DNA from: Actinomadura fibrosa
GTDB lineage: Bacteria > Actinomycetota > Actinomycetes > Streptosporangiales > Streptosporangiaceae
Direction of reading: 5' to 3'
Length of the DNA stretch: 64,000 nucleotides
NCBI RefSeq assembly: GCF_900659615.1
Contig: NZ_CAACUY010000013.1
Location: 1 to 64,000 of the forward strand
Shown: positions 26,539-35,389 of the stretch, piece by piece
Position numbering within the stretch: the first letter of the stretch is position 1
How the letters are laid out: every line of letters starts with the position of its first letter
Notes under the pieces: model-generated
What the model was told of the DNA's origin: nothing
The model's database searches: none
The model's input: only the letters and a program-made list of their open reading frames with translations
Translations under genes and position numbers: made by a program

Positions 26539-28005
26539 ATGCGCAGAGAACTCAGTGAAGCGTCCCTGCTGAAGGACGCGGCCTACGTCGACGGTGAGTG
26601 GGTCGAGGGTGAAGAGGGCGACTCCTTCGCCGTCGAGGATCCGTCGACCGGTGAAGTCCTGGCCATGGTGCCGAAGCTGAGCCGCGCACAGACGGCGCAG
26701 GCCGTCGAGTCGGCCCATCGGGCGCTTCCCGGGTGGCGAGCGCTGACGGGCAAGGAGCGTGCCGGCGTTCTGCGGCGCTGGTTCGACCTGGTGACGCGGC
26801 ACGCCGATGATCTGGCCCGGCTGATCGTCCTGGAGGAGGGCAAGCCGCTCGCCGAGGCGCTGGGCGAGGTCAGGTACGCCGCCTCGTTCCTGGAGTGGTT
26901 CGCCGAGGAGGCCAAACGGGTCCGCGGCGACGTCATGGCGGCGCCGGAGCCCTCCCGGCGGATCGTCGTCACCAAGGAGCCCGTCGGCGTGGTCGCGGCG
27001 ATCACTCCCTGGAACTTCCCGGCGGCCATGATCACTCGCAAGGCCGGTCCCGCGCTGGCCGCGGGCTGCACGATGGTCCTCAAGCCCGCCGAGCAGACAC
27101 CGCTCACGGCGCTCGCGCTCGCCGAGCTGGCCGGCCGGGCGGGTGTCCCGGCCGGAGTGTTCAACGTGGTCGTCGGGGACCCGCTCGAGATCGGTCCCGA
27201 ACTGACCGGGAACCCGCTCGTCCGCAAGGTGACCTTCACCGGATCGACCGAGGTGGGCAGGCTGCTGCTGGCGCAGTCGGCGGCCACGGTGAAGAACACC
27301 TCGATGGAACTGGGCGGCAACGCCCCCTTCCTGGTGTTCGACGACGCCGATGTCGACGCCGCGGTCGAAGGACTCATCGCCACCAAGTACAGGAACACCG
27401 GCCAGGCGTGCATCAGCGCCAACCGCGTCTACGTCCAGGACGGAGTCCACGACGCCTTCGCCGCACGCCTCGCCTCGCGCGTGGAGCAGCTCGTGGTCGG
27501 CGATGGATTCGACGAAGGGGTCCAGCAGGGGCCCCTCATCGACGCCGAGGCGCTGGCGAAGGTCGAGAAGCATGTGGCCGACGCGACCGCCAAGGGCGCG
27601 ACCGTGCTCGTCGGCGGTGACCGGCACGTGCGCGGAGGCAACTTCTACCGGCCGACGGTGCTCGCTGGCGTCACCGCCGAGATGGCGGTGACGAAGGAGG
27701 AGACGTTCGGACCGGTCACGCCGCTGGTGCGGTTCGCCGATGAGCACGAGGCCGTCCGCATGGCCAACGACACCGAATTCGGCCTCGCCGCCTACCTGTA
27801 CGCGCGGGACGCCGAACGCATCTGGCGCGTCAGCGCCGCCCTGGAAGCCGGAATGGTGGGCATCAACACCGGCCTGATCTCCAACGAAGTCGCGCCCTTC
27901 GGGGGCGTCAAGCAGTCGGGGCTCGGCCGGGAAGGCTCCATCTACGGCATCGAGGAATTCCTCGAACCCAAGTACCTCGCCTGGGAGAACGCAGCGGGAT
28001 TCTAG
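26539..28005 (+). CDS. NAD(P)-dependent aldehyde dehydrogenase (succinate-semialdehyde dehydrogenase-like)
   Basis: The 488-residue enzyme has all the aldehyde-dehydrogenase landmarks. These are AAITPWNFPAAMITRK with the oxyanion Asn, cofactor-binding VLKPAEQTP and FTGSTEVGR, the general-base MELGGNAPF, and the nucleophile in NTGQACISANR. A C-terminal FGGVKQSGLGREGS is typical of the GabD group. It oxidises a pathway aldehyde to the acid. It is preceded by AAAGGAG and lies 19 bases after the cyclodeaminase-like gene. Confidence 0.87.
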   Translation: MRRELSEASLLKDAAYVDGEWVEGEEGDSFAVEDPSTGEVLAMVPKLSRAQTAQAVESAHRALPGWRALTGKERAGVLRRWFDLVTRHADDLARLIVLEEGKPLAEALGEVRYAASFLEWFAEEAKRVRGDVMAAPEPSRRIVVTKEPVGVVAAITPWNFPAAMITRKAGPALAAGCTMVLKPAEQTPLTALALAELAGRAGVPAGVFNVVVGDPLEIGPELTGNPLVRKVTFTGSTEVGRLLLAQSAATVKNTSMELGGNAPFLVFDDADVDAAVEGLIATKYRNTGQACISANRVYVQDGVHDAFAARLASRVEQLVVGDGFDEGVQQGPLIDAEALAKVEKHVADATAKGATVLVGGDRHVRGGNFYRPTVLAGVTAEMAVTKEETFGPVTPLVRFADEHEAVRMANDTEFGLAAYLYARDAERIWRVSAALEAGMVGINTGLISNEVAPFGGVKQSGLGREGSIYGIEEFLEPKYLAWENAAGF

Positions 28006-28050
28006 CGACCGCCAAGCGACCCATCGAATCGTCTTCCAAAGGAGTATGAC

Positions 28051-29094
28051 ATGGCTCGATACAACCGTGCCGAAGCCCGCGAATGGGGACGCGAGAATCT
28101 GGTAGGGGTCGTCAACTGCACGATCCCCTCCTTCACCGGCGATCTGAAGAACATCAACGAGCAGGCCATCCGGCATGACACGCGGCTGGCGATCGAGCAC
28201 GGTTTCGCCGGCACGCTCGCCGTCTCCGAGGTCGCCATCACCCTCCCCGAGTACCTGAACTTCCAACGCATCGTCAAGGACGAGGCCGGCGACCGGCTCC
28301 TGCTCGTGCACCATGCGAGCTGGAGCACGCTGGAGCAGAACATCGAAGCGGTGCGGGGGGCCGAGGAGGCCGGCGCCGAGCTCGTGCTGCTGTCCTACCC
28401 GCCGAACTTCTACCCCGAGTCCGAGAACGACATCTACGACTACACCAAGGCCGTCTGCGACGCGACGAACCTCGCGGTGATGCTGTTCCCCATGTACCTC
28501 TGGGGGTTCAGTCCCCGCATCCACCCGTCCGACATCCCCGTACGGCTGCTGCGCCGGCTCGTCGACGACTGCCCCAACATCGCAGCGATCAAGGCGGAAG
28601 GTGGCTTCCCCAGCATTCAGAGCGTTATCGAATGCCAGCGGCACTTCGGCGACGAGGTCGTCATCTCGATGCCCATCGAGGGGGAACTCATTCCCCTTTC
28701 ACAGATCATGCCGATCCAGTTCTCGGCGACCAGTGACCACGAGTACTACGGGCCTACCATCCCCCAGGTCTTCCAGCTCCTGCGTGATGGCGCGCTCGAC
28801 GCCGCAGCCGAGATCTACTGGAAGATCCACCCTGCTCGCAAGGCCAAGGGAGGGCTGGCGCCCGTGCTGCACGGCGGCGCCTTCCTGAATCGGCAGGCAT
28901 GGAAGTTCCAGGGCTGGTTGCAGGGCTACAACGGCGGCCCGCTCCGGCAGCCGACCCAGCGCATCCACGACGCGCAGATGAACGCGCTGCGCAAGGGCCT
29001 GATCGACTCCGGGCTGAAACCCAGCATGGACCCCTTCCGCGAGTTCTTCATCGGCCGGAACCCGGTCGGACCACGTGCGGGAGGCGTGGCGTGA
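28051..29094 (+). CDS. DapA/HpaI-type (dihydrodipicolinate synthase family) aldolase or hydratase
   Basis: This 347-residue protein is a class I aldolase-fold member of the DHDPS/NAL family. It has an N-terminal VGVVNCTIPSFTGDLKNINEQA barrel start and a mid-barrel LVLLSYPPNFYPES. The Schiff-base Lys lies in NIAAIKAEGGFPS. Family members in aromatic catabolism cleave or hydrate pyruvate-containing intermediates (for example hydratase-aldolases of naphthalene or phthalate-type pathways). The preceding spacer holds AAAGGAG. It ends in a GTGA overlap with the cyclase gene. Confidence 0.8.
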   Translation: MARYNRAEAREWGRENLVGVVNCTIPSFTGDLKNINEQAIRHDTRLAIEHGFAGTLAVSEVAITLPEYLNFQRIVKDEAGDRLLLVHHASWSTLEQNIEAVRGAEEAGAELVLLSYPPNFYPESENDIYDYTKAVCDATNLAVMLFPMYLWGFSPRIHPSDIPVRLLRRLVDDCPNIAAIKAEGGFPSIQSVIECQRHFGDEVVISMPIEGELIPLSQIMPIQFSATSDHEYYGPTIPQVFQLLRDGALDAAAEIYWKIHPARKAKGGLAPVLHGGAFLNRQAWKFQGWLQGYNGGPLRQPTQRIHDAQMNALRKGLIDSGLKPSMDPFREFFIGRNPVGPRAGGVA

Positions 29095-30053
29095 CGGCGG
29101 ACCGGACGGATCCCGAGGCGGCGATCGCCGAGGCGGCCGCCCGATGCTCCAACTGGGGGCGCTGGGGCGACGGCGACGTGCTGGGCACGCTCAACTTCCT
29201 GGACGAGGCCAAACGGCGGGAGGGCGCGGCGCTGGTCCGGCAGGGCGTGTCGTTCTCGCTGGCGCAACGGTTCGACACGAACGGGCCGCAGAAGGGGTGG
29301 CGGCGCCGCACCAACCCGGTTCACACGATGACCGACACCGGCGCTGACGCGGCGCTCGGTCTTCAAGGCTTCCCCCATGGCTTCGGCGGCGCGGACGACG
29401 TCATCGCGATGCCGCTGCAGTGCTCCACCCAGTGGGACGGCCTCGGCCACATCTTCGACCACGGCAATGCGTGGAACGGACGTCCGGCCGAGCGGGTCGT
29501 CACGGCCGAGGGCGACCAGGTCACCGGGATCGAGCACATGGCCGCCCACGTCGCGGGACGCGGAGTCCTCCTGGACGTCGGCCGGGTCATCGGCCGGGAC
29601 GGTGAGCTGCCCGACGGGTTCGCGATCACCGAAGAGCACCTGACCGCCGCGATGGAGGCGCACGGCGTGCGGGTCGGCCGCGGCGACATCGTGCTGGTGC
29701 GCACGGGGCAGCTCGCCCGCGTCCGGCGCGACGGGTGGGGCGACTACGCCGGAGGCCCCGCTCCCGGCCTGTCGTTCACCACGGCCGGCTGGCTGCACCG
29801 CACGGAGATCGCCGCGATCGCCACCGACACGTGGGGCTTCGAGGTGCGGCCCAACGAGTTCGACGACGCCTTCCAGCCCCTGCACCAGGTCGTCATCCCG
29901 AACATGGGCCTGCTGATCGGCGAGATGTGGGATCTGGAGGCCCTCGCGGCGCACTGCGCCGACGACGGCGCCTACGAGTTCCTCCTCACCGCGGCACCGC
30001 TTCCGATCACCGGCGCCGTGGGGTCGCCGGTCAACCCCATCGCCATCAAGTGA
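29091..30053 (+). CDS. Cyclase-family (kynurenine-formamidase-like) metal-dependent hydrolase
   Basis: The 320-residue product matches the cyclase/formamidase fold. It has a leading LGTLNFLDEAKRREGAALV block, a metal-binding-type STQWDGLGHIFDHG (HxGTHxD equivalent), LLDVGRVIGRD, VLVRTGQLARV, and a C-terminal WDLEALAAHC. These enzymes hydrolyse cyclic amides, lactones or formamides. A ring-opening or lactonase step fits the neighbouring aldolase and FAH-type genes. The GTG start overlaps the upstream stop. Confidence 0.8.
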   Translation: MTADRTDPEAAIAEAAARCSNWGRWGDGDVLGTLNFLDEAKRREGAALVRQGVSFSLAQRFDTNGPQKGWRRRTNPVHTMTDTGADAALGLQGFPHGFGGADDVIAMPLQCSTQWDGLGHIFDHGNAWNGRPAERVVTAEGDQVTGIEHMAAHVAGRGVLLDVGRVIGRDGELPDGFAITEEHLTAAMEAHGVRVGRGDIVLVRTGQLARVRRDGWGDYAGGPAPGLSFTTAGWLHRTEIAAIATDTWGFEVRPNEFDDAFQPLHQVVIPNMGLLIGEMWDLEALAAHCADDGAYEFLLTAAPLPITGAVGSPVNPIAIK

Positions 30054-30066
30054 GCTCTGGAGCACG

Positions 30067-31011
30067 ATGCGCCTCGCCACGTACCGATACCAGGACGAGC
30101 GCCGCAGCGGCATCGTCGAGGACGGCACCGTCCTGCCCTTCCCGCGCGGCGCCGACCTCCTCGACGTGATCCGCTCCGGCACCGTACCGGCCACCGGAAC
30201 CGCCGTCCCGCTCGACCAGGTGCGCCTGCTCCCGCCGATCACACCGCCGTCCGTCCGCGACTTCGTCTCCTTCGAGGAGCATGTCGAAGGGGTCCGCCGC
30301 AGTGTGGACGGAGCGGCCGGGGTCCCCAGCGCCTGGTACGACGCGCCCACCTTCTACTTCAGCAACCCGCACACGCTGATCGGCGCGCACGACGACCTCC
30401 CGGTGCCACCGGGTTGCAGGGACCTGGACTTCGAGCTGGAGGTCGCGGCCGTCATCGGCGCCGAAGGTCGCGATCTCACCGTCGAGGAGGCGCGCGACCA
30501 CATCTTCGGGTACGCGATCTTCAATGACTGGTCCGCGCGTGACCTCCAGTCCCGCGAGATGCAGGTGGGGCTCGGCCCGTGCAAGGGCAAGGACTTCGCC
30601 TCCACGCTCGGCCCCTGGCTGGTCACCGCCGACGAACTGGAGCCCTACCGCGACACCGACGGCTTCCTGGCGCTGCGCCTGCGGGTCTCGGTCAACGATG
30701 TCCAGGTCGGCCACGACCTGCTGTCGAACATGGGGTGGCCGTTCGAGGACCTGGTCGCCTACGCCTCCCGAGGCACCCGCATCCGGACCGGGGACGTCCT
30801 CGGCTCCGGGACGTGCGGGAACGGCGGTTGCCTGGCCGAGTTGTGGGGCCGCCGCGGACGGCAGGACCCCGCACCGCTGAAGCCCGGAGACGTGGTGGAG
30901 ATGACCGTCGAAGGCATCGGCACCATCCGCAACCGTGTCGTGCCCGGCGTCCCCGCGTCCCCGATCGGCGGGGCCCGGCCGCGGCCCCGGCTCCGGGAGC
31001 GCGCCCAGTGA
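30067..31011 (+). CDS. Fumarylacetoacetate-hydrolase family protein
   Basis: The 314-residue protein has the FAH fold with the divalent-metal triad (DLDFELEVAAVIG providing two acidic residues, IFNDWSARDLQ a third). GPCKGKDFASTLGPWLVT and a C-terminal GDVVEMTVEGIGTIRNRV are also typical. FAH-family enzymes hydrolyse C-C bonds of acylpyruvates or act as decarboxylases and hydratases in meta-cleavage routes. Together with the aldolase-like and cyclase-like genes it points to breakdown of a ring-opened compound to central metabolites. Confidence 0.84.
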   Translation: MRLATYRYQDERRSGIVEDGTVLPFPRGADLLDVIRSGTVPATGTAVPLDQVRLLPPITPPSVRDFVSFEEHVEGVRRSVDGAAGVPSAWYDAPTFYFSNPHTLIGAHDDLPVPPGCRDLDFELEVAAVIGAEGRDLTVEEARDHIFGYAIFNDWSARDLQSREMQVGLGPCKGKDFASTLGPWLVTADELEPYRDTDGFLALRLRVSVNDVQVGHDLLSNMGWPFEDLVAYASRGTRIRTGDVLGSGTCGNGGCLAELWGRRGRQDPAPLKPGDVVEMTVEGIGTIRNRVVPGVPASPIGGARPRPRLRERAQ

Positions 31012-31769
31012 CCGGCCGCGTCGAGGGCAAGGTCGTCGTGGTCACCGGCGCCGCACAGGGGCAGGGCGCGGCCGAGGCCCGGCTGCTGACCGCCGAGGGC
31101 GCGAAGGTCATCGGCGTGGACGTGGGCGAGAGCCCGATCGAGGACCTGCCCGGTATCGAATACCGGCAGATGGACGTCACCGACGAGGCCGCGTGGACGG
31201 CCTTGGCCGACGGCCTGAGCACCGAGTACGGCCAGGTTCACGGGCTGGTGGCCAACGCCGGCATCACCTGGCGGGCCCGGCTGGCGGATCTGGCCCCGGC
31301 CGACCTGACCCGGGTCATGGATGTCAACGTGACCGGCGCCCTGCTCGGCATCCGAGCGCTCGTTCCGCTCATGCCGTCCGGGGCCTCGATCGTCTGCGTC
31401 GGGTCCGTCGCCGGGCTGACCGGACATTTCCCAGCCGCCTACACCGCCAGCAAATGGGCCCTGCGGGGCCTGGCGAAAGTCGCCTGCCTGGAGCTGGGCG
31501 GACGGGGCATCCGCGTCAACACCGTGCATCCGGGCTACATCGAGACACCGATGACCGCCTCGGCGGCTCCCGCCTTCCGCACCGCCAACGTGGCCGAGAC
31601 ACCGCTGGGCCGCACCGGCACCGCGGCAGAGGTCGCGCCGCTGGTGGCCTTCCTGCTCAGCGACGACGCCTCGTTCATCTCCGGTACGGAGATTGCCGTC
31701 GACGGAGGTATGACCTCCCACGGCGGCGTGAAATCCATCCGCGACACTCTCTTCCAGGAGGACCGATGA
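31008..31769 (+). CDS. Short-chain dehydrogenase/reductase (SDR), first
   Basis: The 253-residue SDR has the cofactor motif VTGAAQGQGAAEA, the VANAGIT (NAG) motif, and the catalytic Ser and YxxxK in VGSVAGLTGHFPAAYTASKWAL. The terminal motif is SGTEIAVDGGMT. An acidic residue at the end of beta-2 (GVDVGE) suggests NAD preference. It starts by a GTGA overlap and ends overlapping the second SDR. It probably oxidises a hydroxyl intermediate to a ketone. Confidence 0.85.
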   Translation: MTGRVEGKVVVVTGAAQGQGAAEARLLTAEGAKVIGVDVGESPIEDLPGIEYRQMDVTDEAAWTALADGLSTEYGQVHGLVANAGITWRARLADLAPADLTRVMDVNVTGALLGIRALVPLMPSGASIVCVGSVAGLTGHFPAAYTASKWALRGLAKVACLELGGRGIRVNTVHPGYIETPMTASAAPAFRTANVAETPLGRTGTAAEVAPLVAFLLSDDASFISGTEIAVDGGMTSHGGVKSIRDTLFQEDR

Positions 31770-32545
31770 ACCGGCTGGCGGGCAAGGTCGCCCTCATCAC
31801 CGGGACGGCGAGCGGACAGGGGCGGGCCGCCGCCCTGCGGTTCGCCGCCGAAGGCGCCACCGTGGTCGGGACCGACCTCGATCCCGACGGAGCGGCCGGC
31901 ACCGTCGCGATGGTGCGCGCAGCCGGTGGCCGCATGGACAGCACACACCCGCTCGACCTCGGCGACGAGACAGCGGTCCGGGCGTGGATCGATGCCGCGG
32001 CGCACGACCACGGCGGCATCGACATCCTCTACAACAACGCCGCCGCCACCCGGTTCGCGCCCCTGACCGAGACCAGCTACGCCGACTGGTCGTTCACCCT
32101 GCGCAACGAGCTCGACATCGTCTTCCTCGCCACCAAGCACGCCTGGCCGCACCTGATCGACCGCGGCGGCGGCAGCGTCCTGCTCATCGGCTCCACCGCC
32201 GGCATCACCGGCTCCGTCACCAACCACCGCATCGCCCACACCGCCGGCAAGGGCGGGATCGTCGCCATGACCAGGCAACTCGCCGCCGAAGGCGCGGCTC
32301 ACGGCATCAGGGTCAACTGCGTCAGCCCAGGCATGATCCAAACCCCGGCAAGTGAGGGGACCCTGCTTGCCGCCGACCACCCCATGCGCGCGATCTCCCG
32401 GCACATCCCCCTCGGACGTATAGGCGACCCCGACGAGGTCGCGAGATGCGCGCTGTTCCTGCTCAGCGACGAGGCCTCCTATGTCACGGGCGCCAACCTC
32501 GTCGTCGACGGAGGCTGGTCGGCCGTCCTCCCCGGCGCGTCCTGA
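31766..32545 (+). CDS. Short-chain dehydrogenase/reductase with His in place of the catalytic Tyr
   Basis: This 259-residue SDR retains the cofactor motif ITGTASGQGRAAA, the NNAAATRF motif and the catalytic Ser in LIGSTAGITG. The usual YxxxK reads HTAGKGG, so His stands where Tyr is expected. I recall related actinobacterial proteins with the same substitution, which would make it a subgroup feature rather than damage. The C-terminal VTGANLVVDGGWSAVLPG is normal. It is the last gene of the operon, overlapping the previous SDR by four bases. Confidence 0.82.
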   Translation: MNRLAGKVALITGTASGQGRAAALRFAAEGATVVGTDLDPDGAAGTVAMVRAAGGRMDSTHPLDLGDETAVRAWIDAAAHDHGGIDILYNNAAATRFAPLTETSYADWSFTLRNELDIVFLATKHAWPHLIDRGGGSVLLIGSTAGITGSVTNHRIAHTAGKGGIVAMTRQLAAEGAAHGIRVNCVSPGMIQTPASEGTLLAADHPMRAISRHIPLGRIGDPDEVARCALFLLSDEASYVTGANLVVDGGWSAVLPGAS

Positions 32546-32594
32546 CACTGCGTGACCCGTCGAGTGCCGCGGCGGCGCCTGCCCTGGCCTCTGG

Positions 32595-32865
32595 TCAGGT
32601 GTCCTGCGGGGTGTGGGGGAGGACGAGGCGGAACGTGCAGCCCTTTCCGGGACCTGTGTCCAGCTCAAGGCGTCCGCGGTGGTTGGCGGCGATGGCGGCG
32701 GCGATGGCCAGGCCGAGGCCGCTGCCGCCGTGGTCGCGGGACCGGGACGGGTCGGCGCGGTAGAAGCGCTCGAACACGTGGGCGGCCTTGTCCGCGGAAA
32801 GGCCGGGGTCTTCGTCGGCGACCTCGATGACGCAGACCGGCGCCCCCTCCTTCAGCGCGGGCGAG
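32595..32865 (-). pseudogene. Sensor histidine kinase, C-terminal ATPase fragment
   Basis: The minus-strand frame encodes the end of a histidine-kinase ATPase domain: a damaged N/G1 box (VADEDPGLS where DTGPG is expected), the F-box HVFERFYRADPSRSRDHGG, and G2 SGLGLAIAAAIA. A terminal GKGCTFRLVLP strand follows. About 90 residues are left of a protein normally over 400 long. Upstream it is joined in frame to a piece of an unrelated flavin oxidase, so this is a fusion of two broken genes. Confidence 0.65.
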
Positions 32866-33105
32866 GGGTTGATACGTCCGTCGCGGTCGGTCCCGCGTGC
32901 GGCGTCGACTCGGGTGGTGCCGCGGATGAGACCGGGCAGGTGCTCGTCGGCCTCAACGCGGATCACGCAGACGTCGGGCCGCAGCATGACCTACAGGCCC
33001 ATCTTGGTGACGATGCCGGAGTCGGACTGGAGGAACAGGCCCTCGGGCACGTCGCGGTACCGGATGTCCACGGCCGCCCGGGCAGCTCCGGTGGCTGATG
33101 GGTGA
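32866..33105 (-). pseudogene. VAO/4-cresol-dehydrogenase-type flavin oxidase fragment
   Basis: Reading leftward from 33105, the frame gives DIRYRDVPEGLFLQSDSGIVTKMGL, a stop codon, then VMLRPDVCVIRVEADEHLPGLI. This matches the GLFxQSDFGIVTKMGxWLMPRPE region of vanillyl-alcohol-oxidase-type flavoproteins. The expected Trp codon TGG has become TAG. The sequence then runs into the histidine-kinase fragment. Its presence next to ferulate and hydroxyquinol genes suggests it was once part of the same aromatic-degradation island. Confidence 0.5.
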
Positions 33106-33111
33106 TCGCGG

Positions 33112-34293
33112 TCATGCGTGTACGGCCTTGCGGGCTTCGGCCTGCGCGTCGTAGCCGTAGAGCCAATCGCTGTGCTTCAGGGGATCTTGGCCGGCGAAGG
33201 ACAGGTCGCGGGCTCGCTGCTCGGGACCGTCGGGGTAGTGGTTGACGGTCGCCCGGTCGTGGCTGGCCTCCTGGACTTGGATGGTGCGGGGCACTCGGAC
33301 GCGTTCGTAGGCGCTCAGCGCTTGTGTGAGGTCACCGGCCTCTTCGATGCTCGAAGCCAAGGCGGCGGCGTCCTCGATCGCCTGGCCCGCGCCCTGGGCG
33401 AAGAAGGGCAGCATCGGATGGGCCGCGTCGCCGAGCAGGGCGATGCGGCCGTGGACGTACCGGTGGATCGGTGTCCGGTCCAGCACCGCCCACCGGCCGA
33501 CTTGCGTCACCGTGTCGAGAAGCTCGTCGACCATGGGGGCCCAGCCGGCGAATTCCCGCCGGAAGTCCGAAGGATCACCGACCGCTGTCCAGGATTCGAC
33601 GGTTTCTCCTGGCGCGGCGGGGGTGAACGCCACGATGTTGATCGCGCGGCCCGCGGAGACCGGGTAGTGCACCAGGTGACGGCCGGGGCCGAGCCACAGG
33701 GTCTGCGTCGGTTCCGCGTACCGTTCCGGGAGCTGTTCGCTGGGAATCATCGCCCGCCAGGCGCACAGTCCGGAGTCGCGTGCGGCGAGTTCGCCCACGA
33801 GATGGTGCCGTACAGCGGAGTGGATACCGTCCGCGCCGATCAGTAGGTCGGCTCTCACCGACGCTCCGTTGGCGAAGGTCACGGAAGCATCGGAGGCACT
33901 CTGTTCAAGGGCGACGCAGCGGTGGTCCAGGTGAATCGTCTCGGGTGCCACGGAGCTCAGCAGGACGTCCAGGAGGTCGGCTCGGTGGACGAGCCATGCG
34001 GCCTCGCCGTAGAGCTGCTCGCACTGCGACATGTCCTGTGAGAGCAGTACCTCGCCGTTCTGCCAGCGTCTGAACTCCCAGCCGGTGCGTACTCTCAGCG
34101 CGCATCGTTCGAGGGCCTCCATGAGGCCGAGCCGGCGCAGGAGCCGGATGGCGTTGGGAGCCAGGACGATGCCGGCTCCCAGCGGCCGCAGCGCCGGCGC
34201 CTGCTCGTACACGTGGGCATGGATCCCACTCCTCTGAAGGAAGGCGGCGGTCGCCAGACCGCCGATGCCTGCACCGATGACGACAGCGTCCAT
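33112..34293 (-). CDS. FAD-dependent aromatic monooxygenase (salicylate / 6-hydroxynicotinate hydroxylase-like)
   Basis: The 393-residue flavoprotein starts at an ATG preceded by AGAAGGG. It has the Rossmann motif VVIGAGIGGLATAAFLQRSG with YEQAPALRPLGAGI. The DG motif is LLIGADGIHSAVRHH, and the second FAD motif is IALLGDAAHPMLPFFAQGAGQAIEDA. This subgroup hydroxylates aromatic rings, often with decarboxylation, yielding catechol- or hydroxyquinol-type products. That fits the ring-cleavage dioxygenase and maleylacetate reductase encoded just upstream on the same strand. A decayed relative lies at 7654-8823 on the opposite strand. Confidence 0.85.
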   Translation of the reverse strand: MDAVVIGAGIGGLATAAFLQRSGIHAHVYEQAPALRPLGAGIVLAPNAIRLLRRLGLMEALERCALRVRTGWEFRRWQNGEVLLSQDMSQCEQLYGEAAWLVHRADLLDVLLSSVAPETIHLDHRCVALEQSASDASVTFANGASVRADLLIGADGIHSAVRHHLVGELAARDSGLCAWRAMIPSEQLPERYAEPTQTLWLGPGRHLVHYPVSAGRAINIVAFTPAAPGETVESWTAVGDPSDFRREFAGWAPMVDELLDTVTQVGRWAVLDRTPIHRYVHGRIALLGDAAHPMLPFFAQGAGQAIEDAAALASSIEEAGDLTQALSAYERVRVPRTIQVQEASHDRATVNHYPDGPEQRARDLSFAGQDPLKHSDWLYGYDAQAEARKAVHA

Positions 34294-34321
34294 GATGCCC
34301 TTCTGCCTTGAGGTTCGGAGG

Positions 34322-35389
34322 TCAGCCAGCGGCCGGCGGCTCGCCCGACCACGCCCGGGTCAGCAGGGCGGTCAGCCCGTCCCGGGTGACGGGCCGCGGA
34401 TTCGCATAGGGCTGGGCGAGGACCTGGGCCATGACGATGGTGATGTCGGTTTCCTTCATGCCGAGCTCACGAAGCGAGACGGGCGCTCCCCAACCGCGGA
34501 TCAGCTCCCAGAGCCGCCCAGCCGGGTCGTCGCCGCCGAGCGCGCCTGCCAAGGCGGCCCGGGCCTGCGGGGCGTTCGGCTGGTTGTAGGCCAGCACGTG
34601 CGGAAGGACGACGGTGTGGCTCGGGGCGTGCGGCAGATCGAGTGTTCCACCCAGGACGTGACAGATCTTGTGGTGGAGCGACATCGTCGTCGCGCCAAGG
34701 CATGCTCCGCACAACCAGGCGCCGTACAGCGCCCCCTTGCGCGCCTCGCCGGCGGCGGGGTCCGCGATGATTCCGGGGATCGACGCGGCCAGGGCCCGTA
34801 CGCCCTCCGCGGCCATGAGCGAGACGAGCGGGGAGGCGTCAGGTGCGTAGAGCGCCTCGACGGCGTGCGCCATGGCGTTCACCCCGCTCGTCACGGACAG
34901 GCCGACGGGCAGGGTGGTCGTCAGGTCCGGGTCGTACACGACCGATGCCGGGAGGACCTTGCGATCACGCCCGGTCCGCTTCGCGCCGTCCTCGGTCAGC
35001 CCCCATATCGGGGTCATCTCCGATCCCGCGTAGGTCGTGGGGACGGCGATGATCGGCAGTCCGGAGTCCAGGGCGACGGCCTTCCCCAGTCCGATCGTCG
35101 AGCCGCCGCCGACGGCGATGCACCCGCTCGCCCGGAGACGCCGCGCGGTCTCGCCGGCGCGCCGGGCGACGTCGACGGGGACGTGCATCCGGGCCTCCGC
35201 GAAGACGCCCGCCGCGCGGTCGCCCAGCGATGCCGCCACGTCGTCGGCGAGTTCGCGCTGCTCGGGCGTGGCCAGGATCAGGGCCCTGTCGATCCTCAGG
35301 TGGTCCATCTCCTGCGCGATCTCGTGCAGGGAGCCGGACGCGAAGCGCACGCGCATCGGGAGCGCCTCATAGGCGAAGCCGGCGATCAC
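34322..35389 (-). CDS. Maleylacetate reductase (iron-type alcohol dehydrogenase family)
   Basis: The 355-residue protein has the NAD(P)-binding GGGSTIGLGKAVAL motif, the substrate-side VPTTYAGSEMTPIWG, and the metal-site region MAHAVEALYAPDASPLVS and SLHHKICHVLGGTLDLPHAPSHTVVLPHVLAYN. These are characteristic of maleylacetate reductases. They reduce maleylacetate, the product of hydroxyquinol ring cleavage after hydrolysis, to 3-oxoadipate. The gene overlaps the dioxygenase stop by four bases (GTGA), so the two consecutive pathway enzymes are translationally coupled. Confidence 0.87.
   Translation of the reverse strand: MIAGFAYEALPMRVRFASGSLHEIAQEMDHLRIDRALILATPEQRELADDVAASLGDRAAGVFAEARMHVPVDVARRAGETARRLRASGCIAVGGGSTIGLGKAVALDSGLPIIAVPTTYAGSEMTPIWGLTEDGAKRTGRDRKVLPASVVYDPDLTTTLPVGLSVTSGVNAMAHAVEALYAPDASPLVSLMAAEGVRALAASIPGIIADPAAGEARKGALYGAWLCGACLGATTMSLHHKICHVLGGTLDLPHAPSHTVVLPHVLAYNQPNAPQARAALAGALGGDDPAGRLWELIRGWGAPVSLRELGMKETDITIVMAQVLAQPYANPRPVTRDGLTALLTRAWSGEPPAAG

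Noticed and set aside
26512..28644. 710-residue minus-strand open frame opposite the aldehyde dehydrogenase and aldolase genes
   Set aside because: It is the mirror of two well-supported plus-strand enzymes, with no ribosome binding site or domain.
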